Source: Pantanalinema sp. (GTDB lineage Bacteria > Cyanobacteriota > Sericytochromatia > S15B-MN24 > UBA4093). Taken from it: DNA of 64,000 nucleotides. The DNA lies in contig DATNQI010000096.1 in assembly GCA_036704125.1 (NCBI GenBank), forward strand, positions 62,001 through 126,000. Reading direction: 5' to 3'. Shown piece after piece: positions 35,273 through 47,500 of this stretch. The position numbers were made by a program, and so were the translations under genes. A model generated the notes under the pieces. The model was not told the DNA's origin. It did not search any database and saw only the letters and a list, made by a program, of their open reading frames with translations. Each line of letters opens with the position of its first letter. The stretch's first letter is position 1.

Positions 35273-35681
35273 CCCAACCTCCCGGGCCCGGTTCCAGGGC
35301 CATCTGGTGAAAGGTCACGGCTTTGACGTAGTAGGGAACGCTCATGCCGGCAGGGTCGAAAACGGCGCAGCGCAGCCGGGCCGAAACAAAGCGATCGTTC
35401 GCGGAAATTACCTCGCAGCCGACCACCAGGGTCGCGTCGGCGTCGAAGCGGTAAAGGATCTCGCTCAGCCATGCGTACAGGAGATCCAGCCGGTCCTCGC
35501 CCGTCACCGAGACCTGCAGCTCGAACGACGCCGGCAGCTCGCCCGGCCCGCTCAGCAGGAAGGTGAGCCCCCGCGCCGCCGCGCACAGGGCGTCGGCGAG
35601 CGTGCCTCCCCAGAAGCGAAGGCCGATGTCGGCCGGATGCGGGAGAACCTCGAAGCCGTCGATCGGCGCCGCGCCATCCAT
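35247..35681 (-). CDS. Archease, RtcB activator
   Basis: A 144-aa protein that helps RtcB form its guanylate intermediate and turn over. The family motifs are present: HPADIGLRFWG near the N-terminus (metal-binding Asp), an acidic AWLSEILYRFD, and the C-terminal KAVTFHQMAL. The start ATG is preceded by a purine-rich GGGGGAG. It is first in the archease-rtcB unit and overlaps rtcB by 26 nt. No promoter was clear in the 93-nt gap upstream. Confidence 0.92.
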   Translation of the reverse strand: MDGAAPIDGFEVLPHPADIGLRFWGGTLADALCAAARGLTFLLSGPGELPASFELQVSVTGEDRLDLLYAWLSEILYRFDADATLVVGCEVISANDRFVSARLRCAVFDPAGMSVPYYVKAVTFHQMALEPGPGGWDGRVYFDI

Positions 35682-35774
35682 GCGGCTCCCCCTTTCGCGC
35701 CCGCGCGCTGCGCGGCGAAGGGATCACTCGCCGACGCTAGCGCGCCGCGACCCGAAGGGCCATGTCCGAGATGC

Positions 35775-36104
35775 TCAATTAAGGCCGGAGAGATCCGCGA
35801 CCAGGACGCCCGTCGCGCGGACGGCCTCCGGCAGGAAGGCGAGGCTGTCGTCGAAGGCGGCGACCGCCTGAAGGCAGCGCTCGAGTTGCCGGGCGAGCGC
35901 GATGGCTTCCTCGCGCGTCGATACCTGCCACCATGCGTGGGCCTTCGACTCGAAGGCCCCGTTCTTGTAAAGCACGACGATCCAGCGCTCGTGCTCGCCC
36001 TGCACCGTGATGTCGGCGAAATCCCCCTGCAGGTACAGGGCGATGCGCTTCAGTTCGGTGCGCGGCGAGGTCGTGATCAAGTCGGTGCGGTCGATGAAGG
36101 TCAT
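35775..36104 (-). CDS. Hypothetical 109-aa protein
   Basis: Not recognised. A soluble protein, beginning MTFIDRTDLITTSPRTELKR, with a beta-rich first half (ADITVQGEHERWIVVLYKNG) and a helical second half (STREEAIALARQLERCLQAV). The ATG has GAGGAG 7 nt upstream. A near-consensus promoter overlaps the end of the methyltransferase gene before it, so it is expressed on its own. The sequence looks like a real, compact single domain; no function is suggested by the motifs. Confidence 0.75.
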   Translation of the reverse strand: MTFIDRTDLITTSPRTELKRIALYLQGDFADITVQGEHERWIVVLYKNGAFESKAHAWWQVSTREEAIALARQLERCLQAVAAFDDSLAFLPEAVRATGVLVADLSGLN

Positions 36105-36122
36105 GAAAGGCTCCTCTGGCCG

Positions 36123-36151
36123 ATCATACCCGGGGCGCTCGGCCCTGTCAC
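36123..36151 (-). promoter_or_regulatory. Promoter of the 109-aa gene
   Basis: Minus-strand GTGACA (36151-36146), 17-nt spacer, TATGAT (36128-36123). It overlaps the stop codon of the methyltransferase gene. Confidence 0.75.
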
Positions 36152-36741
36152 CTGCGCCTCCAGAGCATGAGGCGCTCGTTGAGCGCGCGGGGCTTGATGG
36201 AATCGAATGGCAGCTCGGATCGCTCCAAGGTGAAGGCCGCGCCGAAGAGGGCTTCGACCTCGTCGAGCCTCACCGGGAAGGGCGGGCCATCCTCTTCCTG
36301 CCTGTCGAGCGGGAAGAACAGCCCGAACAGCAAGCCGCCGGGCCGGATCAGCCGCTCCATCCGGTCGCGGTAGGCCGGGCGCATGGCAGGGTCGATGGCG
36401 CAGAAGAAGGTGTATTCCAGCACGGCGTCGAAGGGCGCGTCGGGCGAAAAGGTGAAGAAGTCGGCCGTGAGGACCTCGATCGCGACGCCGGCCGCCTCGG
36501 CCTCGGCGCGCAGCTCGGCGCAGGCCGTGGGCGAGACGTCCACCGTCGTGACCGAGAAGCCGGCCCGGGCGAAGGCGATGGCGTCGTGGCCCCGGCCGGC
36601 ACCCGGGATCAAGAGCCTTCCGGCCGGCACCGCAGCCTCCGAGATCAGGCGAGCGAAGACCGGCGTCGGGCCGCCGAGGTCCCAGGGGGTCCGCTTTTCC
36701 AGGTAGGACGTTTCCCAGTAGGACGGATCGGGGCCTGACAT
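36148..36741 (-). CDS. SAM-dependent methyltransferase, TPMT family
   Basis: A 197-aa cytoplasmic methyltransferase. The N-terminus WETSYLEKRTPWDLGGPTPV fits the thiopurine methyltransferase family, which methylates thiols and related small molecules. The SAM-binding motif LLIPGAGRGHDAIAFARAG is followed by TTVDVSP. The ATG beginning MSGPDPSY has GAGGAGG upstream, which decides it over an in-frame ATG 12 codons earlier. It is divergent from the malate synthase gene. The substrate is unknown; tellurite or thiol detoxification is possible for this family. Confidence 0.85.
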   Translation of the reverse strand: MSGPDPSYWETSYLEKRTPWDLGGPTPVFARLISEAAVPAGRLLIPGAGRGHDAIAFARAGFSVTTVDVSPTACAELRAEAEAAGVAIEVLTADFFTFSPDAPFDAVLEYTFFCAIDPAMRPAYRDRMERLIRPGGLLFGLFFPLDRQEEDGPPFPVRLDEVEALFGAAFTLERSELPFDSIKPRALNERLMLWRRR

Positions 36742-36998
36742 TCGGAACCTCCTCGGTCGCTGAAACACGGGTGCCATGGTAGGCCGACATGCGTCGGCGT
36801 GCAACCGTGCAAGCGAACGATACCGACGATGCCGGGTCGCTTTTTCGCTTTGAAGTTCGGCAGAAGTGCACAATCCCCCCGGTCCACGGCCTTGATACGA
36901 TGCCCGAACCCTGGTTTTCGGCGCCGGGTGGCGCGCATCGAACGGATTGGATGCGTCGCTCGACCGTGGCGCCTTGCGAGGAGGCGAGGAGGCACGGC

Positions 36999-38576
<1,578 letters not shown>

Positions 38577-38649
38577 ACGGCCGTTCGCGCGCCGTACCAT
38601 CACCCCGTGGGTTCGTTCCCCCGTTGGATGACAAAGGAAAGGAAGAGGC

Positions 38650-39948
<1,299 letters not shown>

Positions 39949-40035
39949 GCACCTGGCATGTTCCGGAAAGGGAGAGGATCCCGTAAGATCGAGCGACCAA
40001 TGCCGAGACCCATGGCTCCCTTGCTCGAGGACCGA

Positions 40036-40491
40036 ATGAAGTACGACGTCTTTGCCCTGCCCGTTCTCTTCGCCGCCATCGCGCTCGCTTTCACGTTCTG
40101 GCTCGTCCGCAGCCGGCGCGTCACGCCGCTCGATCTGTCGGACCTGCTCTCGGAGGGCCTCGGCCTCACGTCCAAGGTCCTCACCCCCGGCGACGGCCCG
40201 ATCGCGAACCAGGGCGATCGGGTCGTCGTCCATTACGTGGGCTGGCTCGAGAGCGGCAGGAAATTCGACAGCTCGCGCGATCGCGGCCGTCCTTTCGCGT
40301 TCTGGCTCGGTCGCGGCGACGTGATCAAGGGCTGGGACGCGATCGTCTCGCGCATGAGGGTGGGCGAGAAGCGCCTGGTGCGGATCCCGCCGGATCTCGC
40401 CTACGGGGACCGCCGGGCGGGGATCATCCCGCCCGGCTCGCCCTTGGTCTTCGAGATCGAGCTTCTCTCCATCGAGGACCTGCGCGCCTAA
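40036..40491 (+). CDS. Membrane-anchored FKBP-type peptidyl-prolyl isomerase
   Basis: Proline isomerase and folding helper, 151 aa. One N-terminal membrane anchor (VFALPVLFAAIALAFTFWLV) is followed by a single FKBP domain (GDRVVVHYVGWLESGRKFDS, then LGRGDVIKGWDAIVSRMRVG and LAYGDRRAGIIPPGSPLVFE), so the enzyme faces the outside of the inner membrane. The ATG before KYDVF has GAGGA 6-7 nt upstream and is preferred over in-frame ATGs at 39958, 40000 and 40012. It precedes the envelope operon by 49 nt without a terminator and may be its first gene. Confidence 0.85.
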   Translation: MKYDVFALPVLFAAIALAFTFWLVRSRRVTPLDLSDLLSEGLGLTSKVLTPGDGPIANQGDRVVVHYVGWLESGRKFDSSRDRGRPFAFWLGRGDVIKGWDAIVSRMRVGEKRLVRIPPDLAYGDRRAGIIPPGSPLVFEIELLSIEDLRA

Positions 40492-40540
40492 GCGATCGTC
40501 GCCTCGATCCCGGCCCCTTCGCACAACAGGAGACGTGGCC

Positions 40541-41989
40541 ATGCATCCTAGACAAATCGCCGTCGTGCTGTGGATCTTCACCGTGCTGGTCGCGCTCGGG
40601 ATCGTGGCTCACGCCTGGTACCGCGAACGCCTGCAGGCCACGCCGCGCGCCGCGACGCCCCGCGCGCTCGCCTGGGCCTGCGCCGCCGTGCTCGCGGGAA
40701 TGGGCGTCGCCGCCTTCGCGGTGGCGCCCACCCCCCTCAAGGGCTGGCATGCGCTCGGTGGCCTGCTGGTGGGCGGCGGCCTCGGGCTCGCATGGGCCTA
40801 CGCGCCGCTGCTGGCAGGGGCGGGCGACGCGACCCGCGACACGCTGCTTCGCTTTTCGATCGCGCTCGTGCCCTTCGTCCTGGCCGACGTCGGGGTGAGC
40901 GACCCGGTTCTGCTCTCGTACGCCCTCTTCGGGGGCGTCCTTGGCCTGGCTGCGACCGTGCTGATCCAGTCGCTCGACCAGGCGCCGCGCGCCGCGGAGC
41001 TGGCGCTCGCCCTCGCGCTCGTCGGGGCCCTGGCGGCGGCCATGGTGTGGGGCGATCGCGCCGCGCCGCAGCATTCGATCGGCACCTCGCGCGCGCTCGC
41101 CTGGGCGGCTCTGGCCCTCGGGTGCCGGTACGCGACCCTTTCGCTGCCCGGGGCCTGGGGGGCGCCTGCGGGCGGCCTGCTGCTCGCGGGGCTCGCGCTG
41201 CCCGCGGGGCTGTGGGGGCTTCGCCTCGATCCGCGCTTCCTCTGGGCGGCGCTTGCCGGCGTCGTGGCGGCGCTCGTGCTCGGGGCCATGGCGCGAATGG
41301 CCGCGCGGGCGGAGGCCGCGCGGGCGATCGCGGCACTCGGGGTGGCGCTGGTGGCGGGCGGGGCCCTGCTCCTGTGCAACCGCTTCTTCGGCATCCACGG
41401 GGTGGCGATCGCGGGGGTGGGGGCCGGGCTCTTTCTGGCGGATCGCGGCCTCGCGTTCTCGGCGGCGGGCCTGCTTGCATCGAGCTTCGCGGGCCGGGCC
41501 CTGCTGCAGCTCTTCCTGGATCGGACCTACCTGCGCCAGGTGGGGGTCGATCTGACCCACCCCTACACCGCGCTCGGCCTGGCGGCCGCCCTGCTCGTGC
41601 CCTTCGCCCTCCAGGCCCTGTGCCGTCACTTCTCGCTGAAGGGGATCTTGCTCGGAATCGCCGCCTTCCTCACCCTGTCGCTGCCGCTCGGCATGGGCTA
41701 CTTCGTCCACATCGAGCCGCTCGCCACCTACGTCATGGGCCTGGTCCTCCTCGGCCTGACCTTCGCCCTCGCGCGCCCCGAGAGCGGCACGCCGCAGCTG
41801 GGGATCCTCTTGCCGCCCGTGCTGCTCGGGGCCTCGGCCCTCTCGCTGCTTTCGGCCCCCTGGCTCATCTCGGTCATGAACACCCCGCGCCCGATGCGCG
41901 CCGCCGTCTTCGCGGCCCTCTCGATCGTGCTCTTCGGGTACGGCCTCGCCCTGGTCCGCCGCCGCCTCGATCCGACGGTCGCGACATGA
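40541..41989 (+). CDS. Polytopic membrane protein, first gene of the macroglobulin operon
   Basis: Not recognised. A 482-aa, Ala/Leu-rich protein with about twelve membrane segments and short loops. The only longer hydrophilic region is near LQLFLDRTYLRQVGVDLTHPY. No transporter or transferase signature was found. The ATG has AGGAGA 8 nt upstream; a GTG two codons earlier is too close to it. The stop overlaps the next start in ATGA. In this setting it could be a flippase or an anchor for the periplasmic proteins encoded downstream; that is inference only. Confidence 0.8.
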   Translation: MHPRQIAVVLWIFTVLVALGIVAHAWYRERLQATPRAATPRALAWACAAVLAGMGVAAFAVAPTPLKGWHALGGLLVGGGLGLAWAYAPLLAGAGDATRDTLLRFSIALVPFVLADVGVSDPVLLSYALFGGVLGLAATVLIQSLDQAPRAAELALALALVGALAAAMVWGDRAAPQHSIGTSRALAWAALALGCRYATLSLPGAWGAPAGGLLLAGLALPAGLWGLRLDPRFLWAALAGVVAALVLGAMARMAARAEAARAIAALGVALVAGGALLLCNRFFGIHGVAIAGVGAGLFLADRGLAFSAAGLLASSFAGRALLQLFLDRTYLRQVGVDLTHPYTALGLAAALLVPFALQALCRHFSLKGILLGIAAFLTLSLPLGMGYFVHIEPLATYVMGLVLLGLTFALARPESGTPQLGILLPPVLLGASALSLLSAPWLISVMNTPRPMRAAVFAALSIVLFGYGLALVRRRLDPTVAT

Positions 41990-42888
41990 CGAGGCTGCTG
42001 CTCGCGGCGCTGCTGGTCCTGGGCGCGAGCGCCCAGGCCAAGGCCAGCTCGCTCCAGCAGGTCGCCACCGAGGCGCTCGGCTCGCGCGAGGGCTGCATCG
42101 TCGCGCTGGATCCGCGTGACGGCACCCTTCTGGCGCTGGTCAACCCCAGGGTGGCGGCAGGTGGGACCTACCCCGTCGGCTCGATCGCAAAGCTGGTGAC
42201 GGGGCTCGCGAGCCTGGAGGCGGGCCTGACGGATCCCGCGCGCCGCTTGAGGTGCGACGGCCGCTACGGAGCCCACCGCTGCTGGAGGCGCCACGGGAAG
42301 CTCGATCTCGAGGAGGCGATCGCCCAGTCGTGTTCGACCTACTTCTACGCCCAGGGCGAGGCGCTCGGATCGGCCCGCCTCAGAGCGGCCTTCCTCCAGG
42401 CGGGCTTCGGCGTGCGCACCGGCATCGGCTTGCCGTACGAGAGCGCCGGGCGCTTGGGCACGCTCACGACGCGCGAACAGGTGCTCGATCTGGCCTACGG
42501 CGACACGCCGTTGCTGCTTGCGACCCCCTTGCAGGTGGCCTCTTTCACGGCGGCCCTCGCGTCGGGCGGGGTGCGTCGTCGCCCCCACTGGCCGGGCGAG
42601 CCCGGCCGCGTCCTCGGCGCCGTGCCGGGCGGCGAGAGCCTGGAGGCCGTGCGCGCCGGCATGCGGCGCGCGGTCCTTTCGGGCACGGCGCAGCCGGCCA
42701 ACGTCCCGGGCCTTGCCCTCTTCGGCAAGACCGGCAGCGCCACCCAGCTTGCGGCCCCCCACCTGCGCCACGGCTGGTTCGCGGGCTTCAGCCCGACGCT
42801 CGCCGTCGTGGTCTTCGTCAAGCACGGGACGGGCTTCGAGGCGGCCGCCCCCATCGCGCGGCGGGTCTTCGAGGGGGCGCGCTCGTGA
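41986..42888 (+). CDS. Transpeptidase-only penicillin-binding protein, minimal
   Basis: A secreted or signal-anchored (MTRLLLAALLVLGASAQAKA) 300-aa serine acyltransferase that should crosslink or trim peptidoglycan. All three penicillin-binding motifs are present: SIAK (Ser66, Lys69), SCS (115-117, the SxN position) and KTG (248-250). It has no glycosyltransferase or dimerisation domain, so it equals only the transpeptidase part of a class B PBP. Macroglobulins of other bacteria often pair with PbpC, a bifunctional PBP; here this small form may replace it. It overlaps both neighbours by 4 nt. Confidence 0.85.
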   Translation: MTRLLLAALLVLGASAQAKASSLQQVATEALGSREGCIVALDPRDGTLLALVNPRVAAGGTYPVGSIAKLVTGLASLEAGLTDPARRLRCDGRYGAHRCWRRHGKLDLEEAIAQSCSTYFYAQGEALGSARLRAAFLQAGFGVRTGIGLPYESAGRLGTLTTREQVLDLAYGDTPLLLATPLQVASFTAALASGGVRRRPHWPGEPGRVLGAVPGGESLEAVRAGMRRAVLSGTAQPANVPGLALFGKTGSATQLAAPHLRHGWFAGFSPTLAVVVFVKHGTGFEAAAPIARRVFEGARS

Positions 42889-43970
42889 GGCGCCTCGCCC
42901 TCGCTTGCCTCTTGCTCGCCGGCCTTGCCCAGCCCGCCCTGGCGCAGCCTGCGCCAGGCTGGGTGGAGGTCCGGGTCCTCGAGCGGCGCCTGCGCGACAC
43001 CCTGGAGCTCGCTGGGACGCCTCCTGGCGTGGCGCCACACGGCCCTTGCGTCGTCGAGGCGAAGGGCGCCTCCCTTCGCCTCGACGGCCGGCCCTCGCCC
43101 GAGCGGGTCCTTTTGATCGGTGATCGGCCGGACGGCGTGGTGGAGCTGCGCGTCGGCTCCGAGCGCCGGCGCTACCCCGGCCGCGTGCGCCTCTTCGCCG
43201 AAGCTGGCCGCCTGGTCGTCGTCAACGAGGTCCCCATCGAGCGCTACGTGGCGGGGGTGGTCAGCGCCGAGATGCCCGCCGACTGGCCCTTGCAGGCGAA
43301 GATGGCCCAGGCGGTGCTCGCCCGTACCCTCGCGGTGCGCGGCGGCGCGCATCCCGGCCACGCTCTCTGCGACCTCACCCATTGCCAGGCGTACGCGGGC
43401 CTTGCGACCGGTGAGGCGGTGCGCGCCGCCGAGGCGACGCGCGGCCGCATCCTGAGCGATCGCGGCGCGCCGATCCGCGTCCTGTACCATTCGACCTGCG
43501 CGGGCCAAGGCGCGGACAGCCGTGCGGTCTTTGGGGGGCCGCCGGTCTCGTATCTGCTCGCTCAGCCCGACCCCTACTGCGCCGCTTCCCCGTTCGCTGC
43601 TCCCTGGCGCGTCCGGATCGCAGCCTCCCGGGTGGCCGCCGCCCTCGGCCGGGATGAAATCGACGCCGTCTCGGTGCGCGATCGCGCGCCGGGCGGCTGG
43701 GTGGGCGGCGTCGAGGTGGATGGCACGGCCATGACGGGCTACCGTTTCTGGCAGGCGCTCGGACGTCACTTGGGCTGGGGTCTGGTCAAGAGCCTCAATT
43801 TCGACGTCCGGCGCGAGGGCGCCTCCTTCGTCTTCGTCGGCAAGGGCCTGGGGCACGGGGTGGGGCTCTGCCAGTGGGGAGCGCGCGCTCGCGCGCGCGC
43901 CGGCTGGGACTGGCGGCGGATCCTTTCGGCCTACTACCCCGGGACCCGGGTGGTGGGAGTGGCGCCGTGA
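42885..43970 (+). CDS. SpoIID/LytB-domain protein
   Basis: A 361-aa secreted protein (signal RRLALACLLLAGLAQPALAQ) of the SpoIID family. SpoIID is a lytic transglycosylase that cuts denuded glycan strands, and LytB is an amidase enhancer. The conserved segment reads VPIERYVAGVVSAEMPADWP with the probable catalytic Glu129, followed by CDLTHCQAYAG, YHSTCAGQGADSRAVFGG and GLGHGVGLCQWGARARA. The start is GTG, fixed by its GTGA overlap with the PBP stop. Outside sporulating bacteria the family acts in general wall turnover, which suits its place next to a transpeptidase. Confidence 0.9.
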   Translation: MRRLALACLLLAGLAQPALAQPAPGWVEVRVLERRLRDTLELAGTPPGVAPHGPCVVEAKGASLRLDGRPSPERVLLIGDRPDGVVELRVGSERRRYPGRVRLFAEAGRLVVVNEVPIERYVAGVVSAEMPADWPLQAKMAQAVLARTLAVRGGAHPGHALCDLTHCQAYAGLATGEAVRAAEATRGRILSDRGAPIRVLYHSTCAGQGADSRAVFGGPPVSYLLAQPDPYCAASPFAAPWRVRIAASRVAAALGRDEIDAVSVRDRAPGGWVGGVEVDGTAMTGYRFWQALGRHLGWGLVKSLNFDVRREGASFVFVGKGLGHGVGLCQWGARARARAGWDWRRILSAYYPGTRVVGVAP

Positions 43971-44584
43971 GGAGGGTCGCGTGCGCCCTGGGGCTCGTGC
44001 TGTGCCTGGCGAGCGCCGCCACGGCGCTGCCCCTCGAGGCCTACCGGCACGATCGGGCCCTCGCGCGCGAGGTGCGCGCGATCGCCCATGCGGCCGTCCG
44101 CGTCTACCTGAAGGACGGCGCCTTGCCGGGTGCCGCGCCGCGCGGCGTCGACAGGCGCTTGCTGGTACCGGGGGGCGCCTTCGTCACCTACGCGCGCTCG
44201 GGCGCGACCCGGGGGTGCTGGGGGACGGTCTACCCGCAGCAGCCGACGCTCTACGAGGCCATCGGGGTGGCGGCCGTCAAGGCCCTGCGCTTCGACTACC
44301 GGCACGCGCCCATCTCGAGGCACGAGTGGGAGCGCCTCGACATGTTCGTCTCGCTGGTCGGCCCGCTGACGCCCGCTTCCCATCCCGCAGAGCTCTTTCC
44401 CATGCGCGAGGGGCTCTTCGTCACGGCGCGGGGCCGCGGGGCGATCCTCTTGCCGGGCGAGGCCAGAAGCGCCCGCCACCAGATCGCCGAGTGCCGCCGG
44501 AAGGCGGGCCTCAAGCCCCACGAGCCCCTTCTCATGTTCCGCTTTCCCACCGTCGTCTATGGTCCAGAGAGCGAGGCCCCATGA
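43967..44584 (+). CDS. Secreted AMMECR1-domain protein
   Basis: A 205-aa protein with a signal peptide (RRVACALGLVLCLASAATA) and an AMMECR1 fold. The normally conserved LRGCIGT appears as TRGCWGTVYPQQPTLYEAI, and the later part VKALRFDYRHAPIS and LDMFVSLVGPL also fits. AMMECR1 proteins are normally cytoplasmic and of unknown activity, so an exported one inside an envelope operon is unusual. The GTG start overlaps the SpoIID stop, and the stop overlaps the macroglobulin start. It may process or chaperone the macroglobulin, but this is inference. Confidence 0.78.
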   Translation: MRRVACALGLVLCLASAATALPLEAYRHDRALAREVRAIAHAAVRVYLKDGALPGAAPRGVDRRLLVPGGAFVTYARSGATRGCWGTVYPQQPTLYEAIGVAAVKALRFDYRHAPISRHEWERLDMFVSLVGPLTPASHPAELFPMREGLFVTARGRGAILLPGEARSARHQIAECRRKAGLKPHEPLLMFRFPTVVYGPESEAP

Positions 44585-47500
44585 ATCTCCGTCGCGTCTT
44601 GACTTGGCTTGTGATCCTGGTCGTCGGCCTCTTCGGGGCGACCGGGGTCGGGATCATCGCGAGCGAAGCCCCCGCGGGATCGGTGACCGGGGTGGTCCGC
44701 GACGCGGCGGGCAAGGCCCTGCCGAATGCGCGGATCCACTTCATGGGGCCCATCATCCGGACGGCGATCGCGCAGGCGGACGGGACCTTCCGGATGGATC
44801 GCCTGCCCGTCGGGCAGTACAACGTCCAGGCGCGTGCCAGGGGCTTCGACAGCCAGTGGTCCAGCCCTGCGATCCAGGTCGAGGAGGACCGCACCGTCGA
44901 AAATGTTCGCTTCGCCCTTGCTCCGCGCGATCCGAACGTCTACTTCGCCCACCACCAGCGCGTCTTCACCCCAAAGGAAAAGGTCCGCCTCGGCCTGCGC
45001 GGCACCCTCCTGGACAGGCTCCACCTGAAGCTCTACCGGATCGACCTGGCGCGCCTCTCGACCAGCTCCAACGCGCTCTCGCACCTCAGCGACGCGTCAC
45101 CTGCCGCCCTCGGCGCCTCGGCCACCCTGGTGCGCGAGTGGGACCGCACCGTCAAGCCGCAGGCGAGTGACGAGGACGACTGGTTCTATCGCGCGATCGA
45201 GGTGAGCGACATTTCCCGCGGCGCCTACATGCTCGCGGTGGAAGGCTCGGGCGTGGTCCGGGGCGTGCCGGCCAGGCGCAGCGACACTTACTGGTTCGAG
45301 GTGACGAACCTGTCGCTGGTCACCAAGCGCTCGGCCGACTCGGTGCTGGTCTACGCGGTCGATCTCCTGACCAACAAGCCGCTCTCGGGGGTACCGGTCC
45401 GGGCCTACGACGACCGGGGCCTGCGCTGGAGCGCGGCGACCGACGCCGAGGGCCTCATCCGGCGCTCCTACCGGGGCGCCGAGACCCTCCTGCTCATGGG
45501 CGAGCTCTCGGGCGCGCCGGCCCACGCCCAGTCGTACTACTACGGCGCCGGGGAGCAGTACCGTGCCCAGGTCTTCACCGACCGCCCCATCTACCGGCCC
45601 AGCCAGGAGGTCGCCTACAAGGCCATCATCCGGCGCGCGATGGGCGGCGAGAACCTCAACTTGCCGGCGTTGCCCGTGACGGTCCAGGTGATCGATCCCC
45701 AGGAGAACGTGGTCCATCAGGTCGCCACGCGCACCGACGCGCTGGGTGCGCTCGACGGCCGCCTGACCCTTGCCGAGGAGCCCCTGCTCGGGGATTACCG
45801 GGTGATCGTCCTGGTCGGGGGCGAGCGGCACGAGGCGGGCTTCAAGGTGCAGGAGTACCGCAAGCCCGAGTTCAAGCTGGACGTGCGCCCCGAGCGCGCG
45901 CGCCACTACCCGGGAGAGACCGCCAAGGCGGTGGTCGCCGCCTCCTACTACTTCGGCGCCCCGGTCGTGGGCGCCAAGGTCCACTACAACGTCTTTTCGA
46001 GCTCCTACTACCCATGGGCGAGCGAGGATGACGCCTTCTACTCGGGCTTCGAGGGCGCGGAGGGTTACGACTGGGGCTACCGAAATCTCGTGAGCCAGGG
46101 CGAAGCCGTCACGGACGCGGCGGGGCACGTGACCCTCAGCGTCCCGGCCGAGCTGGGCCGGGGCGAGGACGGCCCCTCTGATCAGCGCTACACGGTGGAG
46201 CTCGAGGCGGTGGACGCGAGTCGTCAGGTCGTGCGCGGATCCGGCACCTTCCTGGTCACCCAGGGCGCCCTGACCCTCGAGCTGACGCCCGATCGCTACG
46301 TCTACTCTCCGGGGGCCTCGGCCAGCGTCTCGGTGAGGGCCCTGGACCTGGACGGCAAGCCCGCGCGGACCAAGGCGAGCGTGCGCTTGGAGCGGGTCGA
46401 GACCCTCACCCGCGACGAGGGGCGCACCTACGAGACCAAGCGCACCCCGGCGGGGAGCTGGCAGGTTTCGACCGACGCGCGAGGTGAGGCTCGGCTCTCG
46501 GTGCCGATCCCGGATCGCTCGGGTGATTATCGCCTCGTCGTGACGGCGGCCGACCGTGAAGGCCGCGTCGTCACTGCGACGACCTCCATGTGGGTGGCGG
46601 GCGAGAGCTGGGAAGGGGAAAGCTACCGACAGGGCCTCATCCGGCTGACCTTCGATCGGAAGCGGTACCGGGTGGGCGAGGTGGCGAAGGTCCTCGTGCA
46701 ACTGCCGCGCGGCGACGTCTACGCGCTCTTGAGCGTCGAGGGCCAGCGCCTCTACCACGCCGAGGTGCTGGGTGCCGGCCAGGCGGCGCGGATCGTCTCG
46801 ATTCCCATCACGAAGGACTATCGCCCCAACGCCTTCGTCTGCGCGGCGGTGGTGGACGGCAAGGCCTTCCTCCAGGCGGAGCGCTCGCTCAACGTGAGCC
46901 CTGACGCCTCCTTCCTCGCAGTGACGGTCAAGCCGGGCAAGGAGCGCTACCTGCCCGGCGAGGAGGCGCGCCTCGACGTGGAGACCCGCACCCTCGCGGG
47001 CCGGCCGGTCGCCGCCGAGGTGGCCCTCGGCGTGGTGGACGAGGCCATCTACGCGCTTTCCCCCGACCCCACCCCCGACATCCGCCGGACGTTCCACGGC
47101 CCCTCGTGGAACCGGGTGACGACCGGCTACTCCTTCGTCGAGGACTACTCGGGCGGCCCGGGCAAGGACACCGAGGAGCCGCGCATCCGCAAGAACCTGA
47201 AGGACACCGCCGCCTGGTTCCCCAGGATCCGCACCGGCGCCGACGGCAAGGCCACGGTGCGCTTCCTGTTGCCCGACAATCTCACCACCTGGGTGGTCAA
47301 GGCCCAGGCGTACACGGCGAGCACCCAGGTGGGCGTGACGCGAGAGAAGTTCATCGCGACCAAGGACCTTCTGGTGCGCCTCGCCATGCCGCGCTTCCTG
47401 GTCATGGGCGATCGCATCACCATCGCGGCCCTGGTCCACAACTACACCCCAGAGGACCAGACCGTGCGCCTGGCGCTCGCGGCGTCGAACCTCAAGGTGG

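Noticed and set aside
36789-36998. 70-aa N-terminal extension of malate synthase
   Set aside because: Not like the family; the GTG at 36999 has AGGAGG and gives the normal length.
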